NCBI GenBank assembly: GCA_013215285.1
Contig: JABSRD010000001.1
Location: forward strand, 579,208-643,207
Direction: 5' to 3'
DNA: 64,000 bases
From: Candidatus Nitrosopumilus sp.
GTDB taxonomy: Archaea > Thermoproteota > Nitrososphaeria > Nitrososphaerales > Nitrosopumilaceae
Part shown: positions 31,421 through 41,581 of the stretch, piece by piece
Numbering within the stretch: position 1 is the stretch's first letter
Layout of the letters: every line of letters starts with the position of its first letter
Program-made: the position numbers and the translations under genes
The notes under the pieces: generated by a model
The model's database searches: none
Told to the model about the DNA's origin: nothing
What the model saw: only the letters and a program-made list of their open reading frames with translations

Positions 31421-32389
31421 TCAATACCCTACAGAGTAAATGGGCTTTTTTCCATTCATTCCTAGATTTAAATTTCTTACAGTAATTTCAGCCATTTTGA
31501 CTCTAGTCTCTTTAGTTGAGCTTCCAATGTGTGGTGTTAGTATCACATTTTGTAATTTCACTAGTGGATGTTTTTTACTAATTGGTTCTGTTTCAAATAC
31601 ATCTAATCCTGCACCTGCAATGATTTTTTTCTTTAGTGCTGTGACTAGATCTTTTTCATTAATGATTTTTCCTCTTGATGTGTTAATTAAAAACGAAGTT
31701 TTTTTCATCTTTCTAAAAATTTTCATGTTAAACATTTGATCTGTTTCTTTAGTGTGTGGTACATGAATTGAAATAATATCACTTTGAGTGATTAATTTTT
31801 CAAATGAGACATATTTTACTCCCAATGCTTTTTCTTCAGTTTTAGAAATTTGTTTTCTGTTGTGGTATACTATTTTCATATCAAATGCCTTTGCCCTTTT
31901 AGCAAGAGTTTTCCCAATTCTCCCTAATCCTAAAATTCCCAAAGTTTTTCCTTGAAGGTCTAATCCTACATAATCGTATGCACCGTAAATTGTACTCATT
32001 TTCCATCTCGAATTATTTTATCGCCTTCTGATATCCTTCTAAGAATATCCATTAATAATGAAAATGTAAGATCTGCAGTTGCATCAGTTAGAACTTCTGG
32101 AGTGTATCCAACACGAATTTTCTTTTTTTTTGGCATATTTGGTATCAATATGATCAAAACCAACACTATAGGTGCTAATTACTTTAAGATTAATAGCTAA
32201 ATCTATTGTTTCTTTATTGATTATATCGTACGGAAAACAGATCAAACCATCTATTTCTTTAATTTTTGTTCGTAGTTTAGTTTGTGGGACTGGAATTTTT
32301 CCAGAATGAACTTCAATTTGATATTTTTTTCTTAATTCTTTTAGTGCAAAATCATGTAGTGTTCTTGTAAGAAACACTTTCTTTTTCAT
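31421..32389 (-). pseudogene. D-2-hydroxyacid dehydrogenase (glyoxylate/glycerate type), two frameshifts
   Basis: Three frame segments together make one NAD(P)-dependent dehydrogenase of ~322 residues. N-terminal part from ATG 32389 (MKKKVFLTRTLHDFALKEL ... STYSVGFDHID). After an A9 run (plus 32123-32131) the frame shifts: read one base over, it continues KIRVGYTPEVLTDATADLTFSLLMDILRR, as expected. Near 31997 a missing base (W expected) returns to the first frame: GLDLQGKTLGILGLGRIGK (nucleotide-binding), NTSRGKIINEKDL with catalytic Arg, GLDVFETEP with Glu, LTPHIGSST with His. The catalytic residues remain. The homopolymer suggests slippage or a sequencing error. Confidence 0.8.
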
Positions 32390-32440
32390 TAATTTGAGAT
32401 TTATCTCAAACCATTTATACGATTTCTTTGTAAATTCTTT

Positions 32441-32587
32441 ATGACTTCTAAAGTTGAAGAGGAAGAAGAATTTGCCATTTGTGTGGAATGTGGAAATTCT
32501 ATAGAAAAATGTGGTTGTGTCTGTCCTTATTGTGGAGAGCGCGATAAATGTGAATGTGCATTGTTTGATGCAGCAACTGGCGGATGA
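32441..32587 (+). CDS. Cys-rich zinc-binding microprotein, 48 aa
   Basis: ATG 32441 opens 48 residues: acidic start TSKVEEEEEF, then CVECG (14-18), CGCVCPYCG (24-32) and CEC (37-39), eight cysteines in 26 residues, enough for two zinc sites. Too short for the track. It is 49 nt upstream of the 2-oxoacid:ferredoxin oxidoreductase genes on the same strand; whether it is part of that transcript is open. Confidence 0.65.
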   Translation: MTSKVEEEEEFAICVECGNSIEKCGCVCPYCGERDKCECALFDAATGG

Positions 32588-32636
32588 TCAAATTGGTAAA
32601 ACAGATTATTACTATTCAAAGTGTAGGTGACTTGAC

Positions 32637-34547
32637 GTGAGTGCAGTTGATTTTACATGGCTAATTGGAGGTCCTCAAGGAAGTGGGGTAGAGTCTGGTG
32701 CAAACATATTTTCTCGTGTGTGCGCTGAGATGGGGTATCAAGTATTTGGAAAAAGAGAATTTTATTCAAATATCAAGGGTGACCATAGTTATTTCACATT
32801 AAGAATTGCTGATCACAAAATTCATTCAAATGTTAATGATGTAACATTAATGGTATCATTTGATGCTGAAACAATTTTTCGCCATTTTGAAGAAGTGATT
32901 TCTGGTGGTGGGATAATTTATGATTCTGATTTAGAAAAAACAAAAACTGATGATGTTCATACACTTGATTCTCCATTCAAAGAGAGACTACACAAAGAAT
33001 TAGAATCAAAAAATAAACCATTTACCATTGCAGGTGTTTTAGAAATTGCAAAAGAAAAAGGAGTGACATTATTTCCAGTATCATTCAAATCTATTCTTGC
33101 AACTCTTGCTGAAGAAACTGAAAATCCTCGCCTAAGGGGATTAGTTAGGATGTTTAATGTAATTGGTGTGTCTCTATCTTTGGGATTAGTTAAGATGCCT
33201 CCTGATTCATTACAAAAAACAATAGGTGCAATTTTTGCAAAAAAACAAACAATTGCAGAACTAAATCAACAAACTGCAACTTATTCATACAATTACGCTA
33301 CTGCAAAGTTTGAAAATTTTGGTCATTTACTAATTGGTACAAAAAAAGAAACTGGAACTCTTTTAGTTCAAGGTCATCAAGGAACTGCACTGGGAAAAAT
33401 GGCATGTGGTTGTAGATTCCAACCCTACTATCCAATTACCCCAGCTTCCGATGAATCAGTATTCCTTGAATCAAATGAAATTTTAGAAATTATTGATGAT
33501 AGACCTGGATCAACTGCTGTAATTCAAACTGAAGATGAAATTTGTGCAATGGGTATGGCTATTGGTGGTTCATTAACTGGAACACGTTCTGCAACATGTA
33601 CTTCGGGTCCAGGATTTGCACTAATGACTGAAATGATTGGTTGGGCTGGAATTAACGAAGTACCTATTGTGATTACTAATTATCAAAGAAGTGGACCATC
33701 TACTGGCCTTCCAACAAGACATGGTCAAGACGATTTATTATTTTCAGTATATGCTGGACATGGAGATTTTCCAAAAATTGTTTATGCTTCAGGGGACATT
33801 GAAGAGAGTTTCTATGATACTGGAAACTGCTTTAATTATGCGGATATTTTTCAAGTTCCCGTAATTCATTTGATGGATAAATTTCTTGCAAGTTCTGTAA
33901 TTACATGTAAGAGATTTGATACACAAAGAATCCCAATTAATCGAGGAAAATTATTAGAAACAGTTGATGATGGGTATAGACGATTTGAGTTTACTGATGA
34001 TGGCGTATCGCCTCGTTCTAGATTAGGAATTGATAATGGAATATTTTGGAGTACAGGTGATGAGTCTGATGAAACTGGTCATATTACAGAAGATCCAGTT
34101 TTACGTGTAAAAATGATGGATAAGCGAATGTCTCGTCTAGATTTAATCCTCAAAAATATTCCTGAGGAAGAACAAGTGCTATCATTTGGTACTGCAGATC
34201 ACACTATAATTTCATGGGGTTCTGCAAAGGGTCCTATTCTTGATGCAATTGATATGCTCAAAAAAGAAGGAATTTCAATTGGATTTATTCAAGTAAAACT
34301 ATTACATCCATTCCCAACTGATTACGTGAAATCTTTACTCAAAGACACTAAAACCATTATTGACATTGAGGCAAATCATTCTGCTCAGTTCGGGAAATTA
34401 TTTAATCAAAATATTCAACGTGATATTGATTACTTTATCTTAAAATACAGTGGCCGAGCAATGACTAGTACGGAAATTTATGATTCACTTAAAAAAATTA
34501 TTGAAAACAAAGCAGACAAACGGGAGGTTTTAATGCATGGCGCTTAA
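32637..34547 (+). CDS. 2-oxoacid:ferredoxin oxidoreductase, fused gamma-alpha subunit
   Basis: A 636-residue subunit: N-terminal gamma domain ([22 protein letters not shown]..., residues 1-190), then the alpha pyrimidine-binding domain (GNxA-type start [70 protein letters not shown]) and the C-terminal domain ([16 protein letters not shown]). With the beta subunit it converts a 2-oxoacid plus CoA to acyl-CoA, reducing ferredoxin. The fused layout is found in archaeal 2-oxoglutarate/2-oxoacid enzymes (KorA type); pyruvate or 2-oxoglutarate cannot be separated by eye. GTG start; 11-nt overlap with the beta gene. Confidence 0.92.
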   Translation: MSAVDFTWLIGGPQGSGVESGANIFSRVCAEMGYQVFGKREFYSNIKGDHSYFTLRIADHKIHSNVNDVTLMVSFDAETIFRHFEEVISGGGIIYDSDLEKTKTDDVHTLDSPFKERLHKELESKNKPFTIAGVLEIAKEKGVTLFPVSFKSILATLAEETENPRLRGLVRMFNVIGVSLSLGLVKMPPDSLQKTIGAIFAKKQTIAELNQQTATYSYNYATAKFENFGHLLIGTKKETGTLLVQGHQGTALGKMACGCRFQPYYPITPASDESVFLESNEILEIIDDRPGSTAVIQTEDEICAMGMAIGGSLTGTRSATCTSGPGFALMTEMIGWAGINEVPIVITNYQRSGPSTGLPTRHGQDDLLFSVYAGHGDFPKIVYASGDIEESFYDTGNCFNYADIFQVPVIHLMDKFLASSVITCKRFDTQRIPINRGKLLETVDDGYRRFEFTDDGVSPRSRLGIDNGIFWSTGDESDETGHITEDPVLRVKMMDKRMSRLDLILKNIPEEEQVLSFGTADHTIISWGSAKGPILDAIDMLKKEGISIGFIQVKLLHPFPTDYVKSLLKDTKTIIDIEANHSAQFGKLFNQNIQRDIDYFILKYSGRAMTSTEIYDSLKKIIENKADKREVLMHGA

Positions 34548-35499
34548 GCTTGCTGATTACAAAACAGATGTACACAATGATTGGTGTCCTGGATGTGGAG
34601 ACTTTGGAATTGTTAATGCAATTCAAATGGCTTTAGCTGATATGGGTATTCAAAGAGATAAAGCTGTAATGTTTTCTGGAATTGGTTGTTCTGGAAAAAC
34701 ATCTCATTTTATCAATACTTATGGAATTCATACACTACATGGACGAGTTTTGACATTTGCACAGGGTGCAAAGATTACTAATCCAGAATTAACTGTTGTT
34801 GCAATTGGTGGTGATGGTGATGGTTTAGGAATTGGTGCTGGTCATTTTGTAGCAGCTGGTAGACGGAATGTGGATATGACATACATTATTTTTGATAATG
34901 GAGTTTATGGATTAACAAAGGGACAAGCATCACCCACTTTGAAACTTGGAGAGCAAACAAAATCATTACCCTCACCAAATACAAATTACAATGTTAATCC
35001 AATTGGGTTGGCAGTTGCAAGTGGTTTTACATTTGTAGCGCGCGGATATTCTTATGATATTAAACACCTTAAAGACTTGATAGTTCAAGCAGTTAATCAC
35101 AAGGGGTTATCATTTTTGGATGTTTTACAGCCATGTCCAACGTACAATGACATCAATACTCGAGATTGGTATGCTGGAGTCGATTTGATGGATGAGGCAC
35201 AAAAAAGACATTCTAGAATATACAAACTGGAAGAAACTGGATTTGATCCTGTAGTTCATTACGCAGATGAAGTAGAAATTAATGAAAAATTATCACAATC
35301 CCTCATTAAATCACTTGAATGGGGAAACAAAATTCCAATAGGAGTATTTTACAAAAATGATACCATATCTCCATACATTACACGATTACAAGATAAAATT
35401 CCAAATTATATGGAAAATCCACCATCTAAACAAAACATCTCTAAAAATGGTCACTCTAATACTGATATTTCAAAAATATTGGATTCTTTAGAAGTATAA
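34537..35499 (+). CDS. 2-oxoacid:ferredoxin oxidoreductase, beta subunit
   Basis: A 320-residue TPP-binding subunit: cluster Cys in [14 protein letters not shown] and [16 protein letters not shown]/Mg motif [47 protein letters not shown], and a further Cys in [10 protein letters not shown]. The last 40 residues are a variable hydrophilic tail. It overlaps the gamma-alpha gene by 11 nt, so the subunits are translationally coupled. Feeds ferredoxin-linked reactions; the ferredoxin partner could be the protein at 51076 (inference). Confidence 0.93.
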   Translation: MALKLADYKTDVHNDWCPGCGDFGIVNAIQMALADMGIQRDKAVMFSGIGCSGKTSHFINTYGIHTLHGRVLTFAQGAKITNPELTVVAIGGDGDGLGIGAGHFVAAGRRNVDMTYIIFDNGVYGLTKGQASPTLKLGEQTKSLPSPNTNYNVNPIGLAVASGFTFVARGYSYDIKHLKDLIVQAVNHKGLSFLDVLQPCPTYNDINTRDWYAGVDLMDEAQKRHSRIYKLEETGFDPVVHYADEVEINEKLSQSLIKSLEWGNKIPIGVFYKNDTISPYITRLQDKIPNYMENPPSKQNISKNGHSNTDISKILDSLEV

Positions 35500-35546
35500 T
35501 TTACATTTTAACCTAAGAAGTTATAGGCAAGTTTTAGAATAATATT

Positions 35547-35987
35547 TTGCATTTGAATATAATCGAGGCAAATAAAATATTTAGAAAATCAATTATCAAA
35601 GGTTTCTTTGAACCCAAATTACTTAACCTTGATTTCAAAAAATCACCAGTAAGACATCCTTTGATTAATGATGATGGTTTAATGCAGTCTGACTTACTTC
35701 ATGTCTTTTTTGATTTAGATACTGGTGTTGATTACCCTGATGGTGATGAGTGGTTTATTGTTGAATTTTTATTCCCATATGATGTAAAATTGCCTGACAA
35801 CCTTAAGGGGACTGATTATTTTACAACTCTTTCAGTTGATGAAGGAAAAACATTTTGGCATCATCGTGAGTTGATTCGTTACAAATATGGAAAATCAAAG
35901 AAACTGGATTTAGCTTTACAATTTTTAGAATCAAAATACAAAGAACTCCATAAATTACTGGAACCTTTACAAAAAGATCTTATTTGA
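35547..35987 (+). CDS. Hypothetical protein, ~146 aa
   Basis: A soluble acidic/basic mixed protein: conserved-looking RHPLINDDGLMQSDLLHVFFDLDTGVDYPDGDEWFIVEFLFPYDVKLP, then WHHRELIRYKYGKSKKLDLALQFLESKYKEL. Start is a TTG at 35547 or 35553. It follows the oxidoreductase beta gene by 47 nt on the same strand, and its 3' end overlaps the converging 178-aa gene by 8 nt. Family not recognised; overall it reads like a lineage-specific protein. Confidence 0.75.
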   Translation: MHLNIIEANKIFRKSIIKGFFEPKLLNLDFKKSPVRHPLINDDGLMQSDLLHVFFDLDTGVDYPDGDEWFIVEFLFPYDVKLPDNLKGTDYFTTLSVDEGKTFWHHRELIRYKYGKSKKLDLALQFLESKYKELHKLLEPLQKDLI

Positions 35988-36516
35988 TCTCTTTCCAGAT
36001 CTCTTCTTTGAATATGTATTTCTTTTTTTCAGATGATGCAGTATTTAGACGCCACCTGTTTAATTTTGAATCAAATTTGTAAATAATTTCTGAAATCTCT
36101 GATGGTAATGTTTTTGGATCTAAATGATATGGTAATAATTCTAAAACTGTATCTATTTTTTCTACAGCATTATCAAACCATTGTCTATCTTCACTATCAA
36201 TTGTAAAAATTATTCGTGGATTTCCAACAAAATTAATATTAATTTTTAATGCATTTCCATTTCCACGTCTTCTCTTCATCTCTTTGAAAACAGCTTTTAC
36301 TTTCTCCCAACGTCTAAACTCAAACCATTCAAAAAATGCCTCATTAAATGTAAGGGGAATTTCAACATCTAAGTAACTGACAAAATTCTCATCATCTGAT
36401 TCTATTTCATCTTGAATAACTGTGAAATGAGAATTTAGGAATCCGTATAGGACTTCAATTTCCCATGGGGAAACTCCATAATGCCGTAATGTTGTCTTTA
36501 GACTTTCACTCAACAC
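35980..36516 (-). CDS. Hypothetical protein, 178 aa
   Basis: A soluble alpha/beta protein without cysteine: SLKTTLRHYGVSPWEIEVLYGFLNSHFTVIQDE at the start, a basic stretch KAVFKEMKRRRGNGNALKININFVGNPRIIFTID in the middle, and a helical C-terminus. The start is GTG 36516 or TTG 36513. Looks like an archaeal lineage-specific protein; function unknown. It is convergent with the 146-aa gene. Confidence 0.75.
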   Translation of the reverse strand: MLSESLKTTLRHYGVSPWEIEVLYGFLNSHFTVIQDEIESDDENFVSYLDVEIPLTFNEAFFEWFEFRRWEKVKAVFKEMKRRRGNGNALKININFVGNPRIIFTIDSEDRQWFDNAVEKIDTVLELLPYHLDPKTLPSEISEIIYKFDSKLNRWRLNTASSEKKKYIFKEEIWKEIK

Positions 36517-36619
36517 TCTAAAATCCTAAAAATTCTAATTAAAGCTTCAATCCTTGACAAAATTAGGTCAAATTTACCTTAAAATTAAAATTATATGGAT
36601 CGAGTTAGTAATTTCAGAT

Positions 36620-36949
36620 ATGAAGAAAGAATTTGTAGTAAAAAGTATTGATGCAGCACCTGATGGGGCACCATATGTGATAGTCTCATTATCCTCAATC
36701 AAAGACCTCAAAGCTGGAACTCAGACTCAACCATCTCCATTTGGCAGTCCAAAAGTTATGGGATTCTCAAATATGGGTGATATGATGAAGGATCTAAACA
36801 AGATGATGTCAGGAATGGGTGGTGGAATGGGAATGCAAAGTGGCGTTACTCAATTAAAACTAGAAATGCACGAATACAAAGACATGGGTCTCTCAGTTGG
36901 AGATAAGGTATTTTTAGAATTAAGTAAAGCAGAAACTTTGGGTGTTTAG
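36620..36949 (+). CDS. Hypothetical protein with Met/Gly-rich loop, 109 aa
   Basis: The track starts at 36554, but ATG 36620 (MKKEFVVKSIDAAPDGAPYVIVSLSS) is the natural start. A small beta-barrel-like protein: two strands, then an unusual loop rich in Met and Gly (MGDMMKDLNKMMSGMGGGMGMQ, residues ~50-72), then LKLEMHEYKDMGLSVGDKVFLELSKAE. The 'VGDKV.L.L' end resembles OB/barrel-type proteins. Met-rich loops can bind copper or be oxidation buffers, but that is speculation. Its stop is 1 nt from the converging gene. Confidence 0.78.
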   Translation: MKKEFVVKSIDAAPDGAPYVIVSLSSIKDLKAGTQTQPSPFGSPKVMGFSNMGDMMKDLNKMMSGMGGGMGMQSGVTQLKLEMHEYKDMGLSVGDKVFLELSKAETLGV

Positions 36950-36950
36950 A

Positions 36951-37505
36951 TTACCAAACAGTATCAAAATACTTCCAACCATACATGGAAATTACAGTTA
37001 CAATAACAAATAACATTGGTTTCCACGGAAACGCTGGAATGCCTGGCGATGCTAGTTTTATTTTGTAATTATCCATTACAACACTAACTTTTTTCTTAAC
37101 TTTATCATGCCAAAAGCTATAGTCTACTTGATATTTTTTTAGAATCTCTTCTACTTCATAAACTACTGGAGTTCTTTGAGAGAAAAGATGTTGAAGATAA
37201 TCTCTTGACACTTCAACTTCTGCATGAATTCCAATTAATCCTTTTTTCAAGTCAACCATTCGAATGTGTATCTCCCATGGTTTTTTTAATTTTAGATTTA
37301 ATCCACTTCCAATTTGTCCTGGTTGTTTATGTTCTAGTTTTACTTTGGTAAATCCTTCTGCCGCAAAAATTTTTGTTAATTCCTCAAAACTTTTCTTTAC
37401 TACAATGTGAAGCTGTTCTACTCCATTCTTACTGTCGACATCAATTTTGTGTTTTATTCCATCAAAAAATGAAATTGTCTTAGGATATGTGGTAAGATAC
37501 TCCAT
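36951..37505 (-). CDS. Hypothetical tail-anchored protein, 184 aa
   Basis: Soluble N-terminal 155 residues (EYLTTYPKTISFFDGIKHKIDVDSKNGVEQLHIVVKKSFEELTKIFAAEGFTKVKLEHKQPGQIGSGLNLKLKKPWEIHIRM...) followed by a single C-terminal membrane helix (WKPMLFVIVTVISMYGWKYF). Probably anchored with the main domain in the cytosol. No catalytic motif recognised. It is downstream of cofE by 48 nt on the same strand. Confidence 0.75.
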   Translation of the reverse strand: MEYLTTYPKTISFFDGIKHKIDVDSKNGVEQLHIVVKKSFEELTKIFAAEGFTKVKLEHKQPGQIGSGLNLKLKKPWEIHIRMVDLKKGLIGIHAEVEVSRDYLQHLFSQRTPVVYEVEEILKKYQVDYSFWHDKVKKKVSVVMDNYKIKLASPGIPAFPWKPMLFVIVTVISMYGWKYFDTVW

Positions 37506-37553
37506 ATTTTGTTCTCAAAAAAACTTCTATTTAAAGCCGAACCAGCTTTTGTT

Positions 37554-38330
37554 CTAATTATTTGGAGGATTTGATAATCCTCTAACGTAAACACATTGAT
37601 CGGGGGAAATCGCCATTTCAGATGGATTTATTTTTCTGTCAGTAAGTTTTGCACCAGAATCTCTAACTATTGCAAATGGTTTTGATTCTGCACCCTCACC
37701 CATTTTGTGATTTGCAATGGTTGTTAGATTGTCAACTACTGCTTGAAATGTAACTTTGAGTGGGTTTCCATCAAGATCTTTTTTTGACCTCATATCTAAA
37801 ACAGGCTCAATTCCTGCACATGCAATTGCAACGCCTGATGTTCCAATCCTTGCTGGCATCAATCTACTATCTGCAAGAATAACTCCTACATGGATTAGCA
37901 TTTTTAAGAAAATTTTTCTACGAATTTGTTCTGCGACAAGGTATGGGTTTGTTGGGTATAAAATCACTAGACCTTTTTTTGCATTAGATTTATCGATTCC
38001 AGCATTTGGTGCCATAATATTATCCGCTGATGTGATTACGAATCCACCAATACCGCCAAAAATTTTATCGGATTCTCGAATAATGACTTCAGCAATTTCA
38101 GGTTTTAGTTGATATTTTTTTGAAATTTTTACACCTTCATTTGATGCTCTAATTTTTTCTAATTCAATAATTCGTCCCTGTGAATTTGAGACATATTTTG
38201 TAGAAATGACTAGTACATCACCATTTTGTAATTTTGTATTGTTTTTTTCTAAAGTGATTAACAATTCCTCAAAAACATCAAATTCCCCCTCCATTCTTTT
38301 TGCTAAGAGTGGTAAAACCGTTAATTGCAT
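37554..38330 (-). CDS. cofE: Coenzyme F420-0:L-glutamate ligase
   Basis: A 258-residue CofE: VLVISTKYVSNSQGRIIEL, GGIGGFVITSADNIMAPNAGIDKSNAKKGLVILYP, VILADSRLMPARIGTSGVAIACAGIEPVLDMRSKKDLDGNPL and DNLTTIANHKMGEGAESKPFAIVRD, all signature blocks. It adds the glutamate tail to F420-0 using GTP. Its presence shows F420 is made, relevant for the LLM oxidoreductase at 2320. Divergent from the aconitase-family operon 74 nt away. Confidence 0.94.
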   Translation of the reverse strand: MQLTVLPLLAKRMEGEFDVFEELLITLEKNNTKLQNGDVLVISTKYVSNSQGRIIELEKIRASNEGVKISKKYQLKPEIAEVIIRESDKIFGGIGGFVITSADNIMAPNAGIDKSNAKKGLVILYPTNPYLVAEQIRRKIFLKMLIHVGVILADSRLMPARIGTSGVAIACAGIEPVLDMRSKKDLDGNPLKVTFQAVVDNLTTIANHKMGEGAESKPFAIVRDSGAKLTDRKINPSEMAISPDQCVYVRGLSNPPNN

Positions 38331-38403
38331 AACATTCTGGGTACTCTTTTTCTTTTTTATTGTTTTGAAAAGCTTTTAATCTGTAGAACGAGCTTTTCTG
38401 ATT

Positions 38404-39675
38404 ATGAATATTGTTGAGAAGATACTTGCACGTGGATCTGGAAAATCCAAAGTATCTCCTGATGATGTTATTTTTGCTAATGTCGATAAGGTGATGATGC
38501 ATGATGTGTCAGGACCTGGTGTAATCAAAGTATTTGATAAACTAAAGAAACAAGGAATTTCAGTTGATAAATTGTGGGATCCAACAAAAGTTTGGGTAGC
38601 TGAGGATCACTTTGTTCCTTCAGCAGACAAAGTATCTGCAGAAAATATTGTAAAACTATCAAAATTTACAAAACATTATGGAATTGAAAAACATTTCAAA
38701 TATGGCATGGGCCAATACGGAATTTGCCATACCATTTCTCATGAAGAAGCAATGGTAATGCCTGGTGATGTTTATGTTGGCGGGGATTCACATACTAATA
38801 CAACTGGAGCATTAGGTGCATTTGCTTGTGGATTAGGCCATACTGATATTACCTATGTGTTGTTACATGGAAAAATTTGGTTTAAGGTTCCTGAGACTTA
38901 TTACTTTAAGATAAATGGAAAATTACCTGACCATGTAATGGCCAAAGATCTAATTTTGAAAATCATTGGAGATATTGGAACTGATGGCGGTAATTATAGA
39001 ACCATGCAGTTTGGTGGAACTGGAATTGATGAAATGTCTGTTGAAAGTAGATTAACAATGTGTAATATGACTACAGAAGCTGGTGCTAAAAATGGAATTG
39101 TAGAACCTGACCAAAAAGTGGTTGATTATCTTTCGAGTAGAGGTGCAACAAATTTCAATTTGATTAAAGGGGATGATGATGCAGAGTATGCAAAAATCTT
39201 TGAATATGAAAGCTCAGAACTTGAACCAGTTGTTGCAAAACCATTTTCTCCTGAAAATATTGCTATAGTGAGAGAAGCCCCATCTGTCGAATTAGACAAA
39301 TCATACATTGGTTCATGCACTGGTGCAAAGTATGAGGATTTGGTAGCAGTAGCTAAAATTCTAAAGGGAAGAAAAGTAAAGATTAGAACTGAAATTTTAC
39401 CTGCTGCAATTTCAATTTATCAGCGTGCAATGGAGAATGGTTTATTGAAAATATTTCTTGATGCTGGAGCTACTGTTGGACCACCTACTTGTGGTGCGTG
39501 CTGCGGTGCTCATATGGGGGTATTAGCTAAAGATGAAATTTGTATCAGTACTACAAATAGAAACTTCCCAGGAAGAATGGGTCATATTGAATCTCAAACA
39601 TACCTTTCATCTCCTATGGTGGCAGCAGCTTCTGCAGTTACTGGAAAGATTACTGATCCGAGGGATTTGAAATGA
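38404..39675 (+). CDS. 3-isopropylmalate dehydratase/homoaconitase large subunit, archaeal type
   Basis: A 423-residue LeuC/HacA-type subunit: start MNIVEKILARGSGKSKVSPDDVIFANVDKVMMHDVSGP, GGDSHTNTTGALGAFACGLGHTD, 4Fe-4S ligands in IGSCTGAKYEDL and PPTCGACCGAHMG, and NRNFPGRMGH. It isomerises a 2- or 3-hydroxy dicarboxylate: 2-isopropylmalate (leucine) or homocitrate-type (lysine by the LysW/AAA route). Because a bacterial-type LeuC/LeuD pair follows, this copy may serve lysine synthesis; inference only. 4-nt overlap with its small subunit. Confidence 0.9.
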   Translation: MNIVEKILARGSGKSKVSPDDVIFANVDKVMMHDVSGPGVIKVFDKLKKQGISVDKLWDPTKVWVAEDHFVPSADKVSAENIVKLSKFTKHYGIEKHFKYGMGQYGICHTISHEEAMVMPGDVYVGGDSHTNTTGALGAFACGLGHTDITYVLLHGKIWFKVPETYYFKINGKLPDHVMAKDLILKIIGDIGTDGGNYRTMQFGGTGIDEMSVESRLTMCNMTTEAGAKNGIVEPDQKVVDYLSSRGATNFNLIKGDDDAEYAKIFEYESSELEPVVAKPFSPENIAIVREAPSVELDKSYIGSCTGAKYEDLVAVAKILKGRKVKIRTEILPAAISIYQRAMENGLLKIFLDAGATVGPPTCGACCGAHMGVLAKDEICISTTNRNFPGRMGHIESQTYLSSPMVAAASAVTGKITDPRDLK

Positions 39676-40163
39676 AAGGTAACATCATAAAATATGCACA
39701 AGATAACATTGACACTGATGTAATAATTCCGGGAGAATATCTCAAAATTCATGATTATGCAGAATTAGCTACTCACGCAATGGAGGGATTGGATCCTGAT
39801 TTTCACTCTAAGGTAAAAGAAGGTGATTTCATTTTGTCTGGTAAAAATTTTGGATGTGGTTCATCTCGTGAACATGCCCCAATTGCATTATCTCATTCTG
39901 GAATAAATGCAGTTCTTGCATTGTCCTTTGCAAGAATTTTTTACCGAAATTCAGTTGATGGTGCATTCTTGTTGCCAATTGAAATTGATGAGGATACATA
40001 TGATGGAATTTCAGAAGGTGATGAAATTGATATTGATATTTCAACTAACGAAATTAAAAATATTACAAAAAACCAAACCTACAAAATGAAACCATTTTCA
40101 GATATTATTGAAAAAATAATTTCAGCTGGTGGTATCTTCAAATATAATCCAGATCAGAATTAA
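39672..40163 (+). CDS. 3-isopropylmalate dehydratase/homoaconitase small subunit, archaeal type
   Basis: A 163-residue LeuD/HacB-type swivel domain: [34 protein letters not shown], then [44 protein letters not shown]. The YLK(I/T) loop after DVIIPG is the specificity loop: the short archaeal type differs from the QFLK of the bacterial LeuD at 41582. It overlaps the large-subunit gene by 4 nt. Confidence 0.92.
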   Translation: MKGNIIKYAQDNIDTDVIIPGEYLKIHDYAELATHAMEGLDPDFHSKVKEGDFILSGKNFGCGSSREHAPIALSHSGINAVLALSFARIFYRNSVDGAFLLPIEIDEDTYDGISEGDEIDIDISTNEIKNITKNQTYKMKPFSDIIEKIISAGGIFKYNPDQN

Positions 40164-40164
40164 A

Positions 40165-41580
40165 ATGGGAAAAACTCTTTTTGAAAAACTATGGGCATCT
40201 CACATTGTAGTTGAAAAACAAGATGCTCCTTCATTAATTTACGTTGATAGACATCTAGTTCATGAGGTAACATCTCCTCAAGCCTTTGATGGATTACGAA
40301 TCAATAACAGAAAGGTTAGACGACCAGATCTTACTATTGCCACAATGGATCATAATGTTCCAACAAATGATCGTTCATTACCAATACTTGATCAAACATC
40401 AGCAATCCAAATCCAAACTTTGGAAAAAAATTGTAAAGATTTTGGAATAAAATTATTTGATATTAACAGTCCTAATCAGGGAATTGTACATGTAATTGGT
40501 CCTCAACTAGGAATCACTTTACCTGGTTCTACAATTGTGTGTGGTGATAGTCATACCTCTACTCATGGTGCATTTGGCGCATTAGCATTTGGAATTGGGA
40601 CTAGTGATGTTGAACATGTTTTAGCATCTCAAACTTTGTGGCTAGAAAAGCCAAAATCCTTTGAAATTAGAGTGGAGGGAAAAAGAAAGAACCCTCATGC
40701 GGTAACTGCTAAGGATATCGTATTATCAATTATCAAAAATATTGGAACTGGTGGTGGTACAGGCACAGTAATAGAGTATTGTGGCGAGGGAATCACTGAT
40801 CTTTCCATGGAACAAAGAATGACTATTTGTAATATGTCAATTGAGGCAGGAGCTCGAGCAGGATTAGTTGCCCCTGATGAGAAAACATTTGATTATCTTA
40901 GGGGTAGAGAATATACTCCAAAAAATTATGAATCACTTGTTGATTCTTGGAGAGATGAATTAAAGACTGATGGTGATGCAAAATTTGAAAAACAATTCAT
41001 TTTACACATTGATGATATTGTACCTCAAGTAAGTTGGGGAACTAATCCTGGAATGACATGTGATGTAACTGAATTAGTTCCATCCCCTGATGAATTCTCT
41101 AAAGGTGATTTGAATCAAAAGAAAGGTGCACAAAAAGCACTTGACTATATGGATTTGAAACCTGGAACTCCAATTGTTGATATCCAAATAGATAGAGTGT
41201 TTATTGGTTCATGTACCAATGCAAGACTAGAAGATCTTATTGAAGCATCCAAAGTAATCAGAGGACAGAAAGTTTCATCAACTGTTAAAGCTATGGTGGT
41301 CCCTGGTTCTCAGATGGTAAAAAAACAAGCAGAAGATATTGGTCTTGATAAAATTTTCATTGATGCTAATTTTGAATGGCGTGAAGCTGGATGTAGTATG
41401 TGTCTTGGCATGAATCCTGACATTTTATCTCCTGGTGAGAGATGTGCTAGTACATCAAATAGAAATTTTGAAGGTAGACAAGGGACTGGTGGACGAACTC
41501 ATTTAGTTAGTCCTGTGATGGCAGCAGCTGCTGCAATTAAAGGACACTTTGTAGATGTTAGGGAATGGGATTTGAATTAG
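40165..41580 (+). CDS. leuC: 3-isopropylmalate dehydratase large subunit, bacterial type
   Basis: The track frame begins at 40129 inside the previous gene; ATG 40165 ([41 protein letters not shown]) is the bacterial LeuC start and follows the preceding stop by 1 nt. 471 residues, with [52 protein letters not shown] and MCLGMNPD cluster ligands, NRNFEGRQG. It carries out leucine synthesis with LeuD. Bacterial-type length and motifs beside an archaeal-type pair suggest acquisition by transfer in an ancestor. Confidence 0.94.
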   Translation: MGKTLFEKLWASHIVVEKQDAPSLIYVDRHLVHEVTSPQAFDGLRINNRKVRRPDLTIATMDHNVPTNDRSLPILDQTSAIQIQTLEKNCKDFGIKLFDINSPNQGIVHVIGPQLGITLPGSTIVCGDSHTSTHGAFGALAFGIGTSDVEHVLASQTLWLEKPKSFEIRVEGKRKNPHAVTAKDIVLSIIKNIGTGGGTGTVIEYCGEGITDLSMEQRMTICNMSIEAGARAGLVAPDEKTFDYLRGREYTPKNYESLVDSWRDELKTDGDAKFEKQFILHIDDIVPQVSWGTNPGMTCDVTELVPSPDEFSKGDLNQKKGAQKALDYMDLKPGTPIVDIQIDRVFIGSCTNARLEDLIEASKVIRGQKVSSTVKAMVVPGSQMVKKQAEDIGLDKIFIDANFEWREAGCSMCLGMNPDILSPGERCASTSNRNFEGRQGTGGRTHLVSPVMAAAAAIKGHFVDVREWDLN

Positions 41581-41581
41581 T

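Noticed and set aside
31997-32131. Programmed frameshifting as the explanation for both frame changes in the dehydrogenase gene
   Set aside because: Only the A9 site is slippery; the second site has no slippery sequence, and the two changes are opposite in direction, as expected from mutations or errors.
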